Shown: piece by piece, positions 46,992 through 56,890 of the stretch
How the letters are laid out: every line of letters begins with the position of its first letter
Numbering within the stretch: the stretch's first letter is position 1
NCBI RefSeq assembly: GCF_000739935.1
Contig: NZ_BBJU01000024.1
Location: 124,001-188,000 of the forward strand
Direction: 5' to 3'
DNA from: Agrobacterium rubi TR3 = NBRC 13261
GTDB taxonomy: Bacteria; Pseudomonadota; Alphaproteobacteria; Rhizobiales; Rhizobiaceae
DNA: 64,000 nucleotides
The notes under the pieces: generated by a model
The model's input: the letters and a program-made list of their open reading frames with translations, nothing else
What the model was told of the DNA's origin: nothing
Database searches by the model: none
Made by a program: the position numbers and the translations under genes

Positions 46992-48752
46992 CTACTCCGC
47001 GGCGATCCCGTAAGCATCCTGCTCTTCGTCAGGATCGACGGCTTCGGGAGCATCGTCGGCGCTGTCTGGAAGGTCGGCCTCGTCTTCGGGGGTGGCGAGG
47101 CCCTCTTCTCTATCAAGGTCGGACTCATCGACGTCTGCTTCTTCCGCGCTGTCGTCGGCATCGAGAACCTCGCCACTCTTGATGAGATCCACGATGTCCT
47201 GCGGATCGGGCGCGAAGAGTGCGGTCGTGTGAACGAAGCGCTCTTGCCTGAAATGATCAACGAGAGCCGCACGAGTCTCCCGCACCTTCTGGCGCGCAAG
47301 CACGTTCGCCTCCTTCGCCGCTGCTTCCATCGCCTGGCGAGACAGGCACAGCAGAAAGTCCTCCGCGCCCATGTTCGGCAGGAAGTTGTCGGCGCCGATC
47401 GCGTGACCTGCGATCCTGGAGATCACCCCGCTGTTGGACATACCCCGCCGGCACGACAGCACATCGATCAGCATCGAACGCGCGGCCACGCGCAGTGTCT
47501 CCACGTCGAAGGCGAGCCTGCCGTCTTCGCCGATCAGCCGGGCGGCGTGGCGCTTGAAGCGCTTCGACCCGAACACGGTATCGGTCGCGCCGGAATCCAC
47601 GCGGACGTTCAGGCCGGCGAATGCAAGCACGAGCAGGGCCATCAGCATGTCGTCCTCGATCGGGGCGCGTCCAAGCGCCTCATGCAGGGCGTCGGTGCGG
47701 AAGTCGCCGATCATGTCCTGCCCCTTCTGGGTCACATCCGGGCGCGGCTTTGGCGTGTCGACGATTGCATCATCGGCTTCGGCTAGACCGCCCGCGGTCG
47801 CCGCGCCGCCTTTGCCCTTCTTCTTGTCCTCGGGCATGCGGAAGGCGACCGACTGCACCTTGCCGTCACGGTCGAGATACATGGCGACGTGGTCGGATTT
47901 CGAAGGCTTGCCGTAGACGCGTTCCGCCTTTTTGGGCAGCTCCGGCTGGCCCCAGTTGTTGACCTCGACGATCGACCCCTGCTTCGGAAGCGTCGTCGTC
48001 ATCCATTCCTGCTGGGCGCCGAGAAACGCTTCCACGTTAGTGGTGTATCGGCTGTCCTGGTCAGCTGGTGCAAACAGATCCTCGACCCATTCGATTCCGT
48101 AGGCGCTGGCAAGATCGTCGCCGAAGCTCGCATCCTTGGCAAACATGCGCGTCTTTGAAAGAGACCGGGAGATGTTGTACCAGTCCGCCCGCTCGGTCTT
48201 CTTGGCCTTGTTCGCCTTCCACACCTCCCTCTGCTCGTCGAGCGAAGCGGCCGCGATGGTGCGCAGCTGCTGCTCGTTGGGGATATCGCCGAGCGCCATA
48301 TGGTCGAGCATGGCCGGCAGCACGTTGGCCAGAAGCCGAAGCTTCCTGATTTGCCGGACCGGCAGGGCGAGCGCGATACCGATCGCTTCCTCGGTCCAGC
48401 CGAGAGCGACGAGACGTTCGATGCCACGCCATTGGTCGACGGCGCCAAGAGGCTCTCTCGCGATATTTTCGACCATTGAGCGCATGGCGCCATTGTCGTT
48501 GGCAGCCTCGCGGACGATCACCTCGATTTCCTCAAGGCCAGCGGCGATGGCCTGCCGGACACGGCGATGGCCTGCTTGGATGATATAGCCGTTGCCGCCA
48601 TCGGTTTCGGGTGAGACCACTGGAGGTTGGATAATGCCGACAGCCTTCACCGTAGCCAGCAGCAGTGCATCGGCTTGTGGGGACGATTTCGAGCGGCGCG
48701 CATCGTCGGGATTGTCCTTCAGCCCGCGGGGGTCGAGTTTAAGGATTTGCAT
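46992..48752 (-). CDS. ParB-like nuclease-domain protein (non-partition type)
   Basis: This 586-residue protein has an N-terminal ParB/sulfiredoxin domain (ADALLLATVKAVGIIQPPVV, YIIQAGHRRVRQAIAAGLEE, VENIAREPLGAVDQWRGIER) and a helix-turn-helix like that of KorB/ParB. The middle is unique and the C-terminus is acidic (DSAEEADVDESDLDREEG). No ParA is adjacent, so plasmid partition is unlikely. Such long ParB-like proteins accompany DUF736, ArdC and methyltransferase-helicase genes on alphaproteobacterial plasmids. AAGGAG lies 9 nt before the ATG. Confidence 0.82.
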   Translation of the reverse strand: MQILKLDPRGLKDNPDDARRSKSSPQADALLLATVKAVGIIQPPVVSPETDGGNGYIIQAGHRRVRQAIAAGLEEIEVIVREAANDNGAMRSMVENIAREPLGAVDQWRGIERLVALGWTEEAIGIALALPVRQIRKLRLLANVLPAMLDHMALGDIPNEQQLRTIAAASLDEQREVWKANKAKKTERADWYNISRSLSKTRMFAKDASFGDDLASAYGIEWVEDLFAPADQDSRYTTNVEAFLGAQQEWMTTTLPKQGSIVEVNNWGQPELPKKAERVYGKPSKSDHVAMYLDRDGKVQSVAFRMPEDKKKGKGGAATAGGLAEADDAIVDTPKPRPDVTQKGQDMIGDFRTDALHEALGRAPIEDDMLMALLVLAFAGLNVRVDSGATDTVFGSKRFKRHAARLIGEDGRLAFDVETLRVAARSMLIDVLSCRRGMSNSGVISRIAGHAIGADNFLPNMGAEDFLLCLSRQAMEAAAKEANVLARQKVRETRAALVDHFRQERFVHTTALFAPDPQDIVDLIKSGEVLDADDSAEEADVDESDLDREEGLATPEDEADLPDSADDAPEAVDPDEEQDAYGIAAE

Positions 48753-49132
48753 GAGATTGGCTCCTTCGGGGATTGCTGAGCCGGCGCCTTGCCAGCCCCT
48801 TTTTCGTCTTCAGTTCTTTCCGAAGACACTTCCCAGACCGCGGAGCGGACGGGCCGGTGCAACTGCGGCTGAGCATCCCTGCCCGGCTGGTCAAGCAGGG
48901 CTGACAGCCCTGCGCAGGGCGACGGGCCGGGATCGCGAGTGGCGCGGTTGAGCGCAAGCGTCAGCGGCCTGCCCGATCTGCGAGCAAGCTTCCCCCTTTC
49001 CCTATTTTCTCATTTCAGGAGAGCGATTATATAAATTCAAAATAATCGGTCGCGATTTGCGAAGACCGGATACAGAAAATCGACCTGAGATATGCGGTAG
49101 GCGCTTTGAGCCTTCTGCGGGTGCTGGTGTTT
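48753..49132. other. Upstream region of the ParB-like gene
   Basis: About 380 bp without a gene. GCAGGGCT-GAC-AGCCCTGC (48895-48913) overlaps a second palindrome GCCCTGC-GCAGGGC (48907-48920), giving two alternative hairpins. An AT-rich patch (49025-49050) could hold promoter elements. Confidence 0.5.
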
Positions 49133-50116
49133 TTACGCGATGTTCACGACCAGTTTGCCGAAGTGTCCTGCATCACGAAGTGCATTATAGGCAGCTTCGG
49201 CTTCGGCGAACGGGAAGACCTGATCGACTTGCGGCTTGATGCCGGTTCTCACCAAGGCGGCGAGTGTCGCGACCGGACCGACATAGATCCCTTGCAGCGT
49301 GATCCTCTTTTCCAGAATCGCCCCTGTATCGATATGACCGTCAAAGCCGGTCAGCACGCCCATGAGTGAAATACGCCCATCGAACCGGGTGGCCTTGAGC
49401 GTTTGACTGAGCGTCGCGGGGCCTGCCACATCCACCGCCAGGTCAGCACCGACACCGTCCGTCAGACGCAGCACTTCGTCCTCCCAGGCCGTTGTGCGGC
49501 GATAGTTGATCATTTCATCCGCCCCGAGCGCGCGGGCACGCTCAAGCTTTTCGTCGGAACTGGAGGTGATGATGACACGGGCGCCCGCCAGTTTTGCGAG
49601 TTGAAGGGCGAAGATCGAAACGCCACCAGTTCCGAGCAGGAGGACCGTTTCACCTGGCTGCAAGGGCCGACGCTCGAACAGGGCCGAAAATGCGGTCACC
49701 CCGGCGCATGGTAAGGTCGCGGCCTCCTCGAACGTCATGGCATCGGGAATGCGCACGATACTGTTCGATGGAACAACGATACGTTCCGTCAGCACGCCGT
49801 CCATCGTCTGGCCGCCGAGACTTGTGGCCTTCTTCGCGGGGGTGATCGGGCCTTCCACCCATCCGGGCATGAAGCCGATTACGACGCGATCGCCGACCTT
49901 CCAGTCTTCCACGCCTTCGCCAACAGCTGCTACGACGCCCGCGCCGTCCGAGAGCGGAACAACGTCCTTGAAGTTCCTGGCAATAACCAGGTCCCGGTAG
50001 TTCAGCGAAGCAGATCGCACGTCTACGGCAACCTCGCCTTTTTCGGGCTGGCGCACGTCGCCTTGCGTGAGCTTGAGACGGCGGGTTTCGTTTCCGGTCA
50101 GAATGTATCGGTGCAT
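49133..50116 (-). CDS. Zn-type medium-chain alcohol dehydrogenase / quinone reductase family
   Basis: This 327-residue MDR protein has the N-terminal GroES-like fold (SLNYRDLVIARNF, then GAGVVAAVGEGVEDWKVGDR) and the NAD(P)-binding Rossmann site TVLLLGTGGVSIFALQLAK. The catalytic zinc ligands of true alcohol dehydrogenases are not evident, so it is probably an NADPH-quinone-oxidoreductase-like enzyme. It is divergent from an HxlR regulator, a common pairing for redox or xenobiotic response. Confidence 0.85.
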   Translation of the reverse strand: MHRYILTGNETRRLKLTQGDVRQPEKGEVAVDVRSASLNYRDLVIARNFKDVVPLSDGAGVVAAVGEGVEDWKVGDRVVIGFMPGWVEGPITPAKKATSLGGQTMDGVLTERIVVPSNSIVRIPDAMTFEEAATLPCAGVTAFSALFERRPLQPGETVLLLGTGGVSIFALQLAKLAGARVIITSSSDEKLERARALGADEMINYRRTTAWEDEVLRLTDGVGADLAVDVAGPATLSQTLKATRFDGRISLMGVLTGFDGHIDTGAILEKRITLQGIYVGPVATLAALVRTGIKPQVDQVFPFAEAEAAYNALRDAGHFGKLVVNIA

Positions 50117-50194
50117 GTGAGATATCTCCTTTTGAGAGATCCACCATAGGGATACAAGTCATATCTATGAAGTACACACAAATTACGCATGTAG

Positions 50195-50208
50195 TATCAT
50201 GAATGATA
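50195..50208. promoter_or_regulatory. Palindrome overlapping the hxlR start
   Basis: TATCAT-GA-ATGATA spans the ATG of the HxlR gene in the 82-bp divergent region. It is a candidate autoregulatory operator for the HxlR dimer. Confidence 0.5.
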
Positions 50209-50558
50209 GTATCCCCATTAAGCGCACACGCCGCCGCGCCGACAAGACGGGGTGCGCGGTCGAGGCAACCCTGTCGGTCATCGGCGGCATCTGGAAGCCG
50301 GTTATCCTGTTTCACCTCCTGGAAGGAAAGCTGCGCTTCAATGCGCTTTGTCGCCTCGTACCGGCCGCTACCCCCCGCATGATGACCTTACAATTGCGCG
50401 AGCTGGAAGCGGATGGGGTCATCAACCGGATTGTTTACCCGGAGGTGCCGCCGAAGGTGGAATATGAACTCACCGCGTCGGGCATTTCCCTTGCTCCCGT
50501 CCTGATAGCGATGCGGGATTGGGGAGAGCGACTTCAAAGAAACGAGGAAAACGCATAG
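50199..50558 (+). CDS. HxlR-family transcriptional regulator
   Basis: This 119-residue winged-helix protein shows the family pattern: TGCAVEATLSVIGGIWKPVI, FNALCRLVPAATPRMMTLQL, RELEADGVINRIVYPEVPPK and YELTASG. The first cysteine (TGCAVE) is the residue oxidised in redox-sensing HxlR/HypR members. It probably controls the divergent dehydrogenase gene. Confidence 0.87.
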   Translation: MNDSIPIKRTRRRADKTGCAVEATLSVIGGIWKPVILFHLLEGKLRFNALCRLVPAATPRMMTLQLRELEADGVINRIVYPEVPPKVEYELTASGISLAPVLIAMRDWGERLQRNEENA

Positions 50559-50653
50559 GGCGATCAAGGTCGGACTGTCGCGAGACTTTCACTTGCGCGA
50601 TAGAAACTCCCATGAAAATTCAACGCCGGCGATTTTGTCTCACTGTTAAAATT

Positions 50654-53600
50654 TTACGCCGCCATTGGCGGTGCCGCGCCCTCAACATCCGCGGCCAGTG
50701 AAGCCTCCACCTCCGCAAGCTGCAAGCGTTTCTCGGCCAGCTCGCCGGCGAAGGCAAAGTCGCCGCCATCGTCGCGCGTCTGGTATGACGCGAGCCTGCG
50801 GCGGGCGTCAGCAAGGCGCTGGCGATTGCGCTCGCGTTCACCCTCGAAATCATCAAGCGCGTGCTCGAGGCGGGAGACGGCACCGAGCGGCGTGACCGTC
50901 ACGGGCAGATCGATCTCGAAATCCGCGCCGGTGCGCATCAGCATGGTGGTGTAGCGATAATTGTCATGGCCGAAGCGTTCGCCGCGATATTCCAAATCGA
51001 AGCCGCCGATCGACGCGATCACCGTCTCGTCGTCCTGCTGGAGTTGTACCTGGGTCAGGATCTCCTTCATCAAGGCACGACCGGCCTCCTTGCGCTCGGC
51101 ATAGACCTTGCCCATGACCGTCATCGAGAAGGCGGCGCCAGCGGTCGAAAGCAGACGCTCGATATCCTGGCCAACCTCTGCGATCCGCCGCGTGGCATAC
51201 TCGATATCGCGTTCGGCGTCGCGAAGCTGGCGGCGAACGGCGTGCTGGTCGTCAATGTGTGCCGCGCGCAGGCGTTCCAGCCGCGCGATGTCGGCCTCCA
51301 ACCCCGCCTTCTGCATCAGGCGCTGGTCGCCCGAGGCGATCGCCTTGGCCATGGCGAACTGGTTCGCCTGCCCCTCGCCGAGATCTTCGAGACGCCGGAT
51401 GGAGGTATCACCGGAAAGGGCCGCCGCGATGAACCGGGCCTTGCGCTCATTATTCTGCCACATCGTGGCATCGAGGCTGCCTTCGGTGGCGTAGGCGAAG
51501 ATATCGACCTCGTCATGCTGGTTACCCTGGCGCACGATGCGGCCCTCGCGCTGCTCGATCTGGGAAGGGAGCCAGGGCACGTCGAGATGATGGAGTGCCT
51601 TTAGCCGCAGTTGCGCATTGACGCCGGTCCCCATCGTCTCCGACGAGCCGATCAGGAACCGGACCCTGCCTGCCCGGACGTCGCCAAACAGCCGCTGCTT
51701 CGCCTCCGATTTCTTGAAGTCCTGCATGAAGGCGATCTCCGATGCCGGCACGCCTAAGCGGATCAGTTCGTCACGAATCCAGCGATAGGCGGAAAAGCCT
51801 CTGGTCTTCTCGACGCTGATGGTGCCCAGATCGGAAAAGATCATCTGCGCAGCACCTGGCAGTTCGAACGGCTTGCCATCATGGCGGAGATAGGTGCTGC
51901 CCTCGGTCGCCTTCCAGATATTGAAGGCATTCGAGATGAGACTGTTGAGCTTGTTGTCCGCCTCATTGTCATTGTCGGCATCCACGAGGCGCAGGTCGAT
52001 CGCCGCATGCCGGCCATCGGTGATGACGGAAAGCAGGATGTCGTCGCCGGGTTCGGGCGGCCGGTCGCGCTCCTCGATCGCCTTGATGCGCTCGGCCAGC
52101 ACCATCTGGTAGTGCTTGAACGCCTGTGTTGGCTTCGACGTGACGATCTGGCGCCTGCCGGTCGAGACCGCCGGCACCTTTACATACTCGCGCAAGTCCG
52201 CCGGCATCACGACATCCGCGAAGCTGCGGAACATCGCGATCAGTTCTGGCACGTTGACGAAGCTCGCGAAGCGGGAGACCGGCTTGTACTTGCCGGAAGG
52301 CTGAAGCTCCAGCTCGGTGGTGGTGTCGCCGAAGGTTGACGCCCAGGCGTCGAACTCGTGCAGGCCGCGCTCCATCAGCGCCGGGTGGCCCATCAACCGC
52401 TGGACAGAGAACATTTCGCCGAGCGTATTTGTGATCGGCGTGCCCGAAGCGAGGACAAGCGCCCGGCCGGGATTGATCGTCTCGATGAAACGGGATTTCA
52501 CATAGAGATCCCAGGCCCGCTGCGAGCCGTTCGGATCGACGCCCTTCAACGTCGACATATTGGTTGCGAAGCTGAGCTTTCTGAACTCCTGCGCCTCGTC
52601 GACGATGATCTGGTCGACGCCGATCTCGGCGATGGTGAGGAGATCGTCCTTGCGGGTGGAAAGCGCTTCGAGCCGCTCCTGCAGCCCTTCCTTCAGGCGC
52701 TCGAGGCGCTTGCGAGAGACGCGGTCCTCATCCTCGACCTTTAGGAGTAGGGTTTCGTAGAGCTCCAGTTCGTCGTGGATCATCTGTTGTTCAAACACCG
52801 CCGGCACACCGATGAACCTGAAGGCGGAATGCGTGATGATGATCGCATCCCAGGTTGCCGTCGCCGCGCGCGACAGGAACCGGGCGCGCTTGTCCTTCGA
52901 AAAATTTGTCTCGTCCGCAACGAGGATGCGAGCCGTGGGATAGAGCGCCAGGAACTCGCGCGCGGCCTGCGCAAGGCAATGCCCCGGCACGACCTGCATC
53001 GCCTTGGCGACCAGGCCGAGACGCCGCTGCTCCATGATGCTTGCTGCCATCGTCATGGTCTTGCCGGCGCCGACGGCATGGGCGAGATAGGTCGAGCCGG
53101 CCGAGATGATCCTCCAGATCCCGCGTTTCTGATGCCCGTAGAGAACAAAGGCGCCTGAGGCGCCTGGAAGTTTGAGATGATCGCCGTTGAACTTTCGCGG
53201 CGCGATGTTGTTGAAGCGGTCGTTATAGACGCGTGCCAGCCGGTCGGTGCGATCGGGATCGGACCATATCCAGCGCTGGAAGGCCTGCTTGATCTTGTGA
53301 AGCTTTTCCTTGGCCGCTTCGGTATCGACGACGTTGAGAACCCGCTTTTCGCTGTCGCCGTCCCTGATCGTATCGAAGATCTGCGGCACCCGGCTGTTCA
53401 GGGCATCGGACAGCAGTTCGCCGGCATGGCGGCGGTCCGTTCCCCATTCGGATGTTCCGGCGGCGAGGTAGGAAAGCTGGCGGGCCTCGACGGTCCATGA
53501 CGCCAGTTCGGGCATGTGATGGATCCGGATATCGGTTCCCATCGTCTCCTTGACGAAGGCGACGACATCTCCAGCCGGTATCCACGGAGCGCCGAGGCGC

Positions 53601-55744
53601 GCGGTGATGTCCGACGGGCGCAGATCGACCGGCTGGACGGCAGTGAGCGCCGAGACGTTGCGCTCATAGGCGGGCTCGAGCGCGGCCGCAGCTTCCGCGA
53701 CCTTGAGCTTCTCGCGGACATGACCGGACAGATAGGCGTCGGCCATCTGCCAGGACCCGTCGGCGGGGTCGCGGAAGATCGCGCTGCCAAGCTCAGTGAC
53801 GACGTCTTCGGGATTACGGTGCAGAAGTTCCGCGATATGGTCGAGATCGACGTGCCCACGTTCGTTGAGCACCACGGCGAGCGCATCCGCCGCACTGGTG
53901 ATCACCGGCGGCGCGGGCGGCGAGATGACACGGTCGGTGAAGATCGGCCCGGGCCTTGCCGTATCGTTTTCGAGGTCATAGTCCTCGATCGAGGCGACCA
54001 GCCAGCAATCGGGATCGTCTGCGAACGGCTGGAGATTAGGCCGGCGATGGCTCTCGCGCGTCTCGCCTGTCTCCGGATCCTCGTTGATCGAGACCGTGGT
54101 GTGGTTGATCGGGCCGAAGTCGCGCACGAAGCTCGACCAGGCAATGCGCAGCTTGACCTGCAGATCCTTCCAGGGTTGGTCCAGCTCCTGGGCCTTCAGC
54201 ACCTGACGTACCGCGTCACGGACCGGGATCAGCTTCCTGATGATCCGGACGTGCTTCTCCGGGATACCGTCCGCGCTGCGGCCCTTTCGGACCGTAATAG
54301 TGACCGGCTGGCCATCGATCACCTGCATGAGGCCTCGGGCGTTGTGGAAGAAGAAGCTGCCTTCGCGGACATGCTGGCCGGACGGAAGATCGGCAGGAAT
54401 ATCTTCGGTCGCGCCCTCAAGATCGAGATCGATCGCGGTGGGCTCGCCGTCATAGCGGCCTTCCGGAAGAAGATGGACGGCGGCCGACAGCGCCGCGGCG
54501 AGATCCTCGCTGTCACGCGGAAGGCATGTATAGGTCTCGCCGAAAGGACCGGCGGTCAACGCGTGGGTACCGAGCACGAATTCCGGATGCTGGGCGAACC
54601 ACCTGTTGACACGTATGGCGCCCTCATCCTCCGTGGCGGGCCGGATTTCGTCCGTGTCGAGCCAAGAAAGATCGCCCTCGGGCTCGGCGACCTTGCGTTT
54701 ACGGAAGAAGAGGATGTCCACGACGACGTCGGTTCCCGCGTCGGCCCGGAAGCTGCCTTCCGGCAGGCGGATGGCGGCAATCAGGTCCGCCGTCTTGGCA
54801 ATATGCTCGCGCGCCGAGGAATCCGCCTTGTCCATCGTGCCGGAGCTGGTAACAAAGGCTGCGAAAGCCCCGGGCTTCAACAGGTCGATCGACCGGGCAA
54901 TGAAATAGTCGTGCAATCGCAGCCCGAGCGAGCGATAGGCGCGGTCGGAACGGACGGTCCGGTCCGAGAAAGGCGGATTGCCGATGGCAAGGTCAAAGCT
55001 CGCCGGCAACTCCGTGCGCGCAAAATCTCCGGTGAGGATCCGCGCTCGCGGCTGCAAAAGCCGTACGATGCGTGCCGTTACGGGATCGAGCTCGACGCCG
55101 GTGACGTGCGACAGATCACGAAGCGCTTCCGGCATCAGCGCCGGAAACAGGCCCGTGCCGATCCCCGGCTCCAGCACCCGGCCGCCGCGCCATCCGAGAC
55201 GCTGAAGGCCAGACCAGATCGCCCGGACGATGAACTCCGGGGTGAAATGGGCATACTGGGTGCAGCGGGCAAGCGAGGCATAGTCGGTCTCGCCGACCGC
55301 ATCCTCGAGATCGGAACCGATGTCGTCCCAGCCCTTGCGGAATTCGAGCTCGCCGGGACGGCGGAAGACGCCGTTGGCAAGATCGGACGCGCCGAAGCCG
55401 GTGAAGCGGATCAGCATCTCCTGTTCCTCGCGCGTCGCAGGACGTTCGTCCGCCTCGATCTCGGCCGCGAGCCGGATCGCGGCAATATTGTCGCGCGCAC
55501 GGTCCTTCCAGCTGCGGGCGAGACCACGGTCATCGGCGAGATGGAAGTTCAGACCACGGGCACGGCCCGCCGGGGACGACGGCCGCACGACCGCGGCGAT
55601 CGGCAAGGCCGGCGCTGGAGTTGTAGGATCGGGATCATCGTCGGGCTCGAAGTTGCTGGCGAAGGCCGTCACGCCAAGGCCAAGGCCCGACGAAAGCCCG
55701 GTGTTGCCGAAAAGATCGATGGTGAAGGGATCGTCATGTGACAT
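50654..55744 (-). CDS. Giant N6-adenine methyltransferase-SNF2-type helicase fusion (DarB-like)
   Basis: This 1,696-residue protein combines a methyltransferase (motif I VLEPGIGTGLFPALMPEA, motif IV FDLAIGNPPFSDR, around residues 175-290) and a superfamily 2 helicase. The helicase shows YLAHAVGAGKTMTMAASIME (Walker A-like), QIIVDEAQEFRKLSF (DEAQ) and IEQREGRIVRQGNQ (motif VI). The middle and C-terminal parts are helical. Similar fusions (P1 DarB and plasmid relatives) protect DNA from restriction. ATG 55744 has AAGGAGA 8-14 nt upstream. Relation to DarB is by architecture, not shown by alignment. Confidence 0.85.
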   Translation of the reverse strand: MSHDDPFTIDLFGNTGLSSGLGLGVTAFASNFEPDDDPDPTTPAPALPIAAVVRPSSPAGRARGLNFHLADDRGLARSWKDRARDNIAAIRLAAEIEADERPATREEQEMLIRFTGFGASDLANGVFRRPGELEFRKGWDDIGSDLEDAVGETDYASLARCTQYAHFTPEFIVRAIWSGLQRLGWRGGRVLEPGIGTGLFPALMPEALRDLSHVTGVELDPVTARIVRLLQPRARILTGDFARTELPASFDLAIGNPPFSDRTVRSDRAYRSLGLRLHDYFIARSIDLLKPGAFAAFVTSSGTMDKADSSAREHIAKTADLIAAIRLPEGSFRADAGTDVVVDILFFRKRKVAEPEGDLSWLDTDEIRPATEDEGAIRVNRWFAQHPEFVLGTHALTAGPFGETYTCLPRDSEDLAAALSAAVHLLPEGRYDGEPTAIDLDLEGATEDIPADLPSGQHVREGSFFFHNARGLMQVIDGQPVTITVRKGRSADGIPEKHVRIIRKLIPVRDAVRQVLKAQELDQPWKDLQVKLRIAWSSFVRDFGPINHTTVSINEDPETGETRESHRRPNLQPFADDPDCWLVASIEDYDLENDTARPGPIFTDRVISPPAPPVITSAADALAVVLNERGHVDLDHIAELLHRNPEDVVTELGSAIFRDPADGSWQMADAYLSGHVREKLKVAEAAAALEPAYERNVSALTAVQPVDLRPSDITARLGAPWIPAGDVVAFVKETMGTDIRIHHMPELASWTVEARQLSYLAAGTSEWGTDRRHAGELLSDALNSRVPQIFDTIRDGDSEKRVLNVVDTEAAKEKLHKIKQAFQRWIWSDPDRTDRLARVYNDRFNNIAPRKFNGDHLKLPGASGAFVLYGHQKRGIWRIISAGSTYLAHAVGAGKTMTMAASIMEQRRLGLVAKAMQVVPGHCLAQAAREFLALYPTARILVADETNFSKDKRARFLSRAATATWDAIIITHSAFRFIGVPAVFEQQMIHDELELYETLLLKVEDEDRVSRKRLERLKEGLQERLEALSTRKDDLLTIAEIGVDQIIVDEAQEFRKLSFATNMSTLKGVDPNGSQRAWDLYVKSRFIETINPGRALVLASGTPITNTLGEMFSVQRLMGHPALMERGLHEFDAWASTFGDTTTELELQPSGKYKPVSRFASFVNVPELIAMFRSFADVVMPADLREYVKVPAVSTGRRQIVTSKPTQAFKHYQMVLAERIKAIEERDRPPEPGDDILLSVITDGRHAAIDLRLVDADNDNEADNKLNSLISNAFNIWKATEGSTYLRHDGKPFELPGAAQMIFSDLGTISVEKTRGFSAYRWIRDELIRLGVPASEIAFMQDFKKSEAKQRLFGDVRAGRVRFLIGSSETMGTGVNAQLRLKALHHLDVPWLPSQIEQREGRIVRQGNQHDEVDIFAYATEGSLDATMWQNNERKARFIAAALSGDTSIRRLEDLGEGQANQFAMAKAIASGDQRLMQKAGLEADIARLERLRAAHIDDQHAVRRQLRDAERDIEYATRRIAEVGQDIERLLSTAGAAFSMTVMGKVYAERKEAGRALMKEILTQVQLQQDDETVIASIGGFDLEYRGERFGHDNYRYTTMLMRTGADFEIDLPVTVTPLGAVSRLEHALDDFEGERERNRQRLADARRRLASYQTRDDGGDFAFAGELAEKRLQLAEVEASLAADVEGAAPPMAA

Positions 55745-55873
55745 GCTGGAATCTCCTTGGGTGAAGGCGCGCGTCGCCACCCCCCTGGAAGGTTCCAGTC
55801 GGCTGACGACGTGCGGGGATGAAGAGAACTGGGTGGGCTGGACGGCCGCGGGACGGCGAGCGTCTGCGGATCG

Positions 55874-56275
55874 CTAGTCTCGCGCGATCACGGTGAGTTG
55901 CATCGAATCCCCGTGGAAGGCGATCCTCAGATGCGTGCAGGCGGGGCTGGCAGCGATTAGCTTCACGAGCATGGCACCGTCGAGAAACTCGATCCCGTCA
56001 TCGCCGCCGAAATGCTGGCGCTTGTAGTGCCAGTAGTCGGGGTTCGACTTCGGATCGCACTCTTCGGCATAGACGACAAACGGACGTTGCCCCTCTGCGA
56101 GCTTGCCGTTGGACATGAGGTACACGCTCTCGTCGCCGACCAGCCAAAGACCGGGCTTCTCATCGCGGCCCGGAAACATGCCGTAGTGGGGATTGCGGAA
56201 GCCGCCATTGAGGTGCGCGTCTAGGCGTCCGCGCATCATGACGACGTGGATGTCCGTCACGGAAAAGGTGAACAT
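55874..56275 (-). CDS. DUF3085-like small plasmid protein
   Basis: This 133-residue protein has PGLWLVGDESVYLMSNGKLA, typical of DUF3085 proteins, and an ending SMQLTVIARD. It is 130 bp upstream of the methyltransferase-helicase and 12 nt downstream of the next gene. Function is unknown. Confidence 0.72.
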   Translation of the reverse strand: MFTFSVTDIHVVMMRGRLDAHLNGGFRNPHYGMFPGRDEKPGLWLVGDESVYLMSNGKLAEGQRPFVVYAEECDPKSNPDYWHYKRQHFGGDDGIEFLDGAMLVKLIAASPACTHLRIAFHGDSMQLTVIARD

Positions 56276-56287
56276 CGCCGCCTCCCG

Positions 56288-56890
56288 TTACGCCGCGATC
56301 GCGTCAGGGAGGTAGCGCAGGTGCACCGGCAGCTTCGATGCGATCTGCGCATCCGTGAGGTCGTCGAGCAGCTTCAGGACGGTGCCCTGGCGTCCGCCGT
56401 AGAACAGCACGGTCCGCTTGCCGTGGTCGTGTTCCGGCCAGCGCTCGCCGGCATAGCCGCGATAGTCATCATGGGTGCTCGACCAGATGTGGTCCAGGCG
56501 TTCCTCGCGCGTCATTGCCCGAACGGGCCGGGTTTCGCGCTCGATGATCGCATCGCGCATCCGTTCGGGCGAACCCTTGCCAGCGAGGTCGCAATAGGCA
56601 TGGAAATACCGCATCCGGTCGTCGATCTTCAGCGTGAAAAAGATGCTGGTGATGCTGTCGGTAAGGAACTCGCGCATGGCGAACATGTCGCCCCGCATGA
56701 ACAGCGGTGGCAGGATCTCGAACATGTAATCGTGTTGCGCCTGGGCAACTTCGAACCATTCGCCTCGATAAAGTGCGCTGTCGTCACCCTCCCAACGGTT
56801 CGGGCGTTGCGCGTGGCGGTCGAACATGCGGAACATCTGCCGGCGATCGGCAATGCCTTCAAGGACTTTTCGGATCGGAGAGACAGTCAT
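56288..56890 (-). CDS. DUF1419-like conserved plasmid protein
   Basis: This 200-residue protein contains RKVLEGIADRRQMFRMFDRH, then YMFEILPPLFMRGDMFAMRE, then DRMRYFHAYCDL, and ends HLRYLPDAIAA. I associate this with DUF1419 of rhizobial plasmids. It is soluble and without a known role; it heads a likely two-gene unit with the DUF3085-like gene. Confidence 0.7.
   Translation of the reverse strand: MTVSPIRKVLEGIADRRQMFRMFDRHAQRPNRWEGDDSALYRGEWFEVAQAQHDYMFEILPPLFMRGDMFAMREFLTDSITSIFFTLKIDDRMRYFHAYCDLAGKGSPERMRDAIIERETRPVRAMTREERLDHIWSSTHDDYRGYAGERWPEHDHGKRTVLFYGGRQGTVLKLLDDLTDAQIASKLPVHLRYLPDAIAA

Noticed and set aside
46992-48752. ParB-like gene as part of a repABC or parAB partition locus
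   Set aside because: No ParA/RepA or RepC gene is adjacent, and the protein is much longer than partition ParB.
53516-55741. 741-codon frame opposite the methyltransferase-helicase
   Set aside because: Antisense shadow of a GC-rich gene; the minus-strand protein has clear motifs and the plus-strand one has none.
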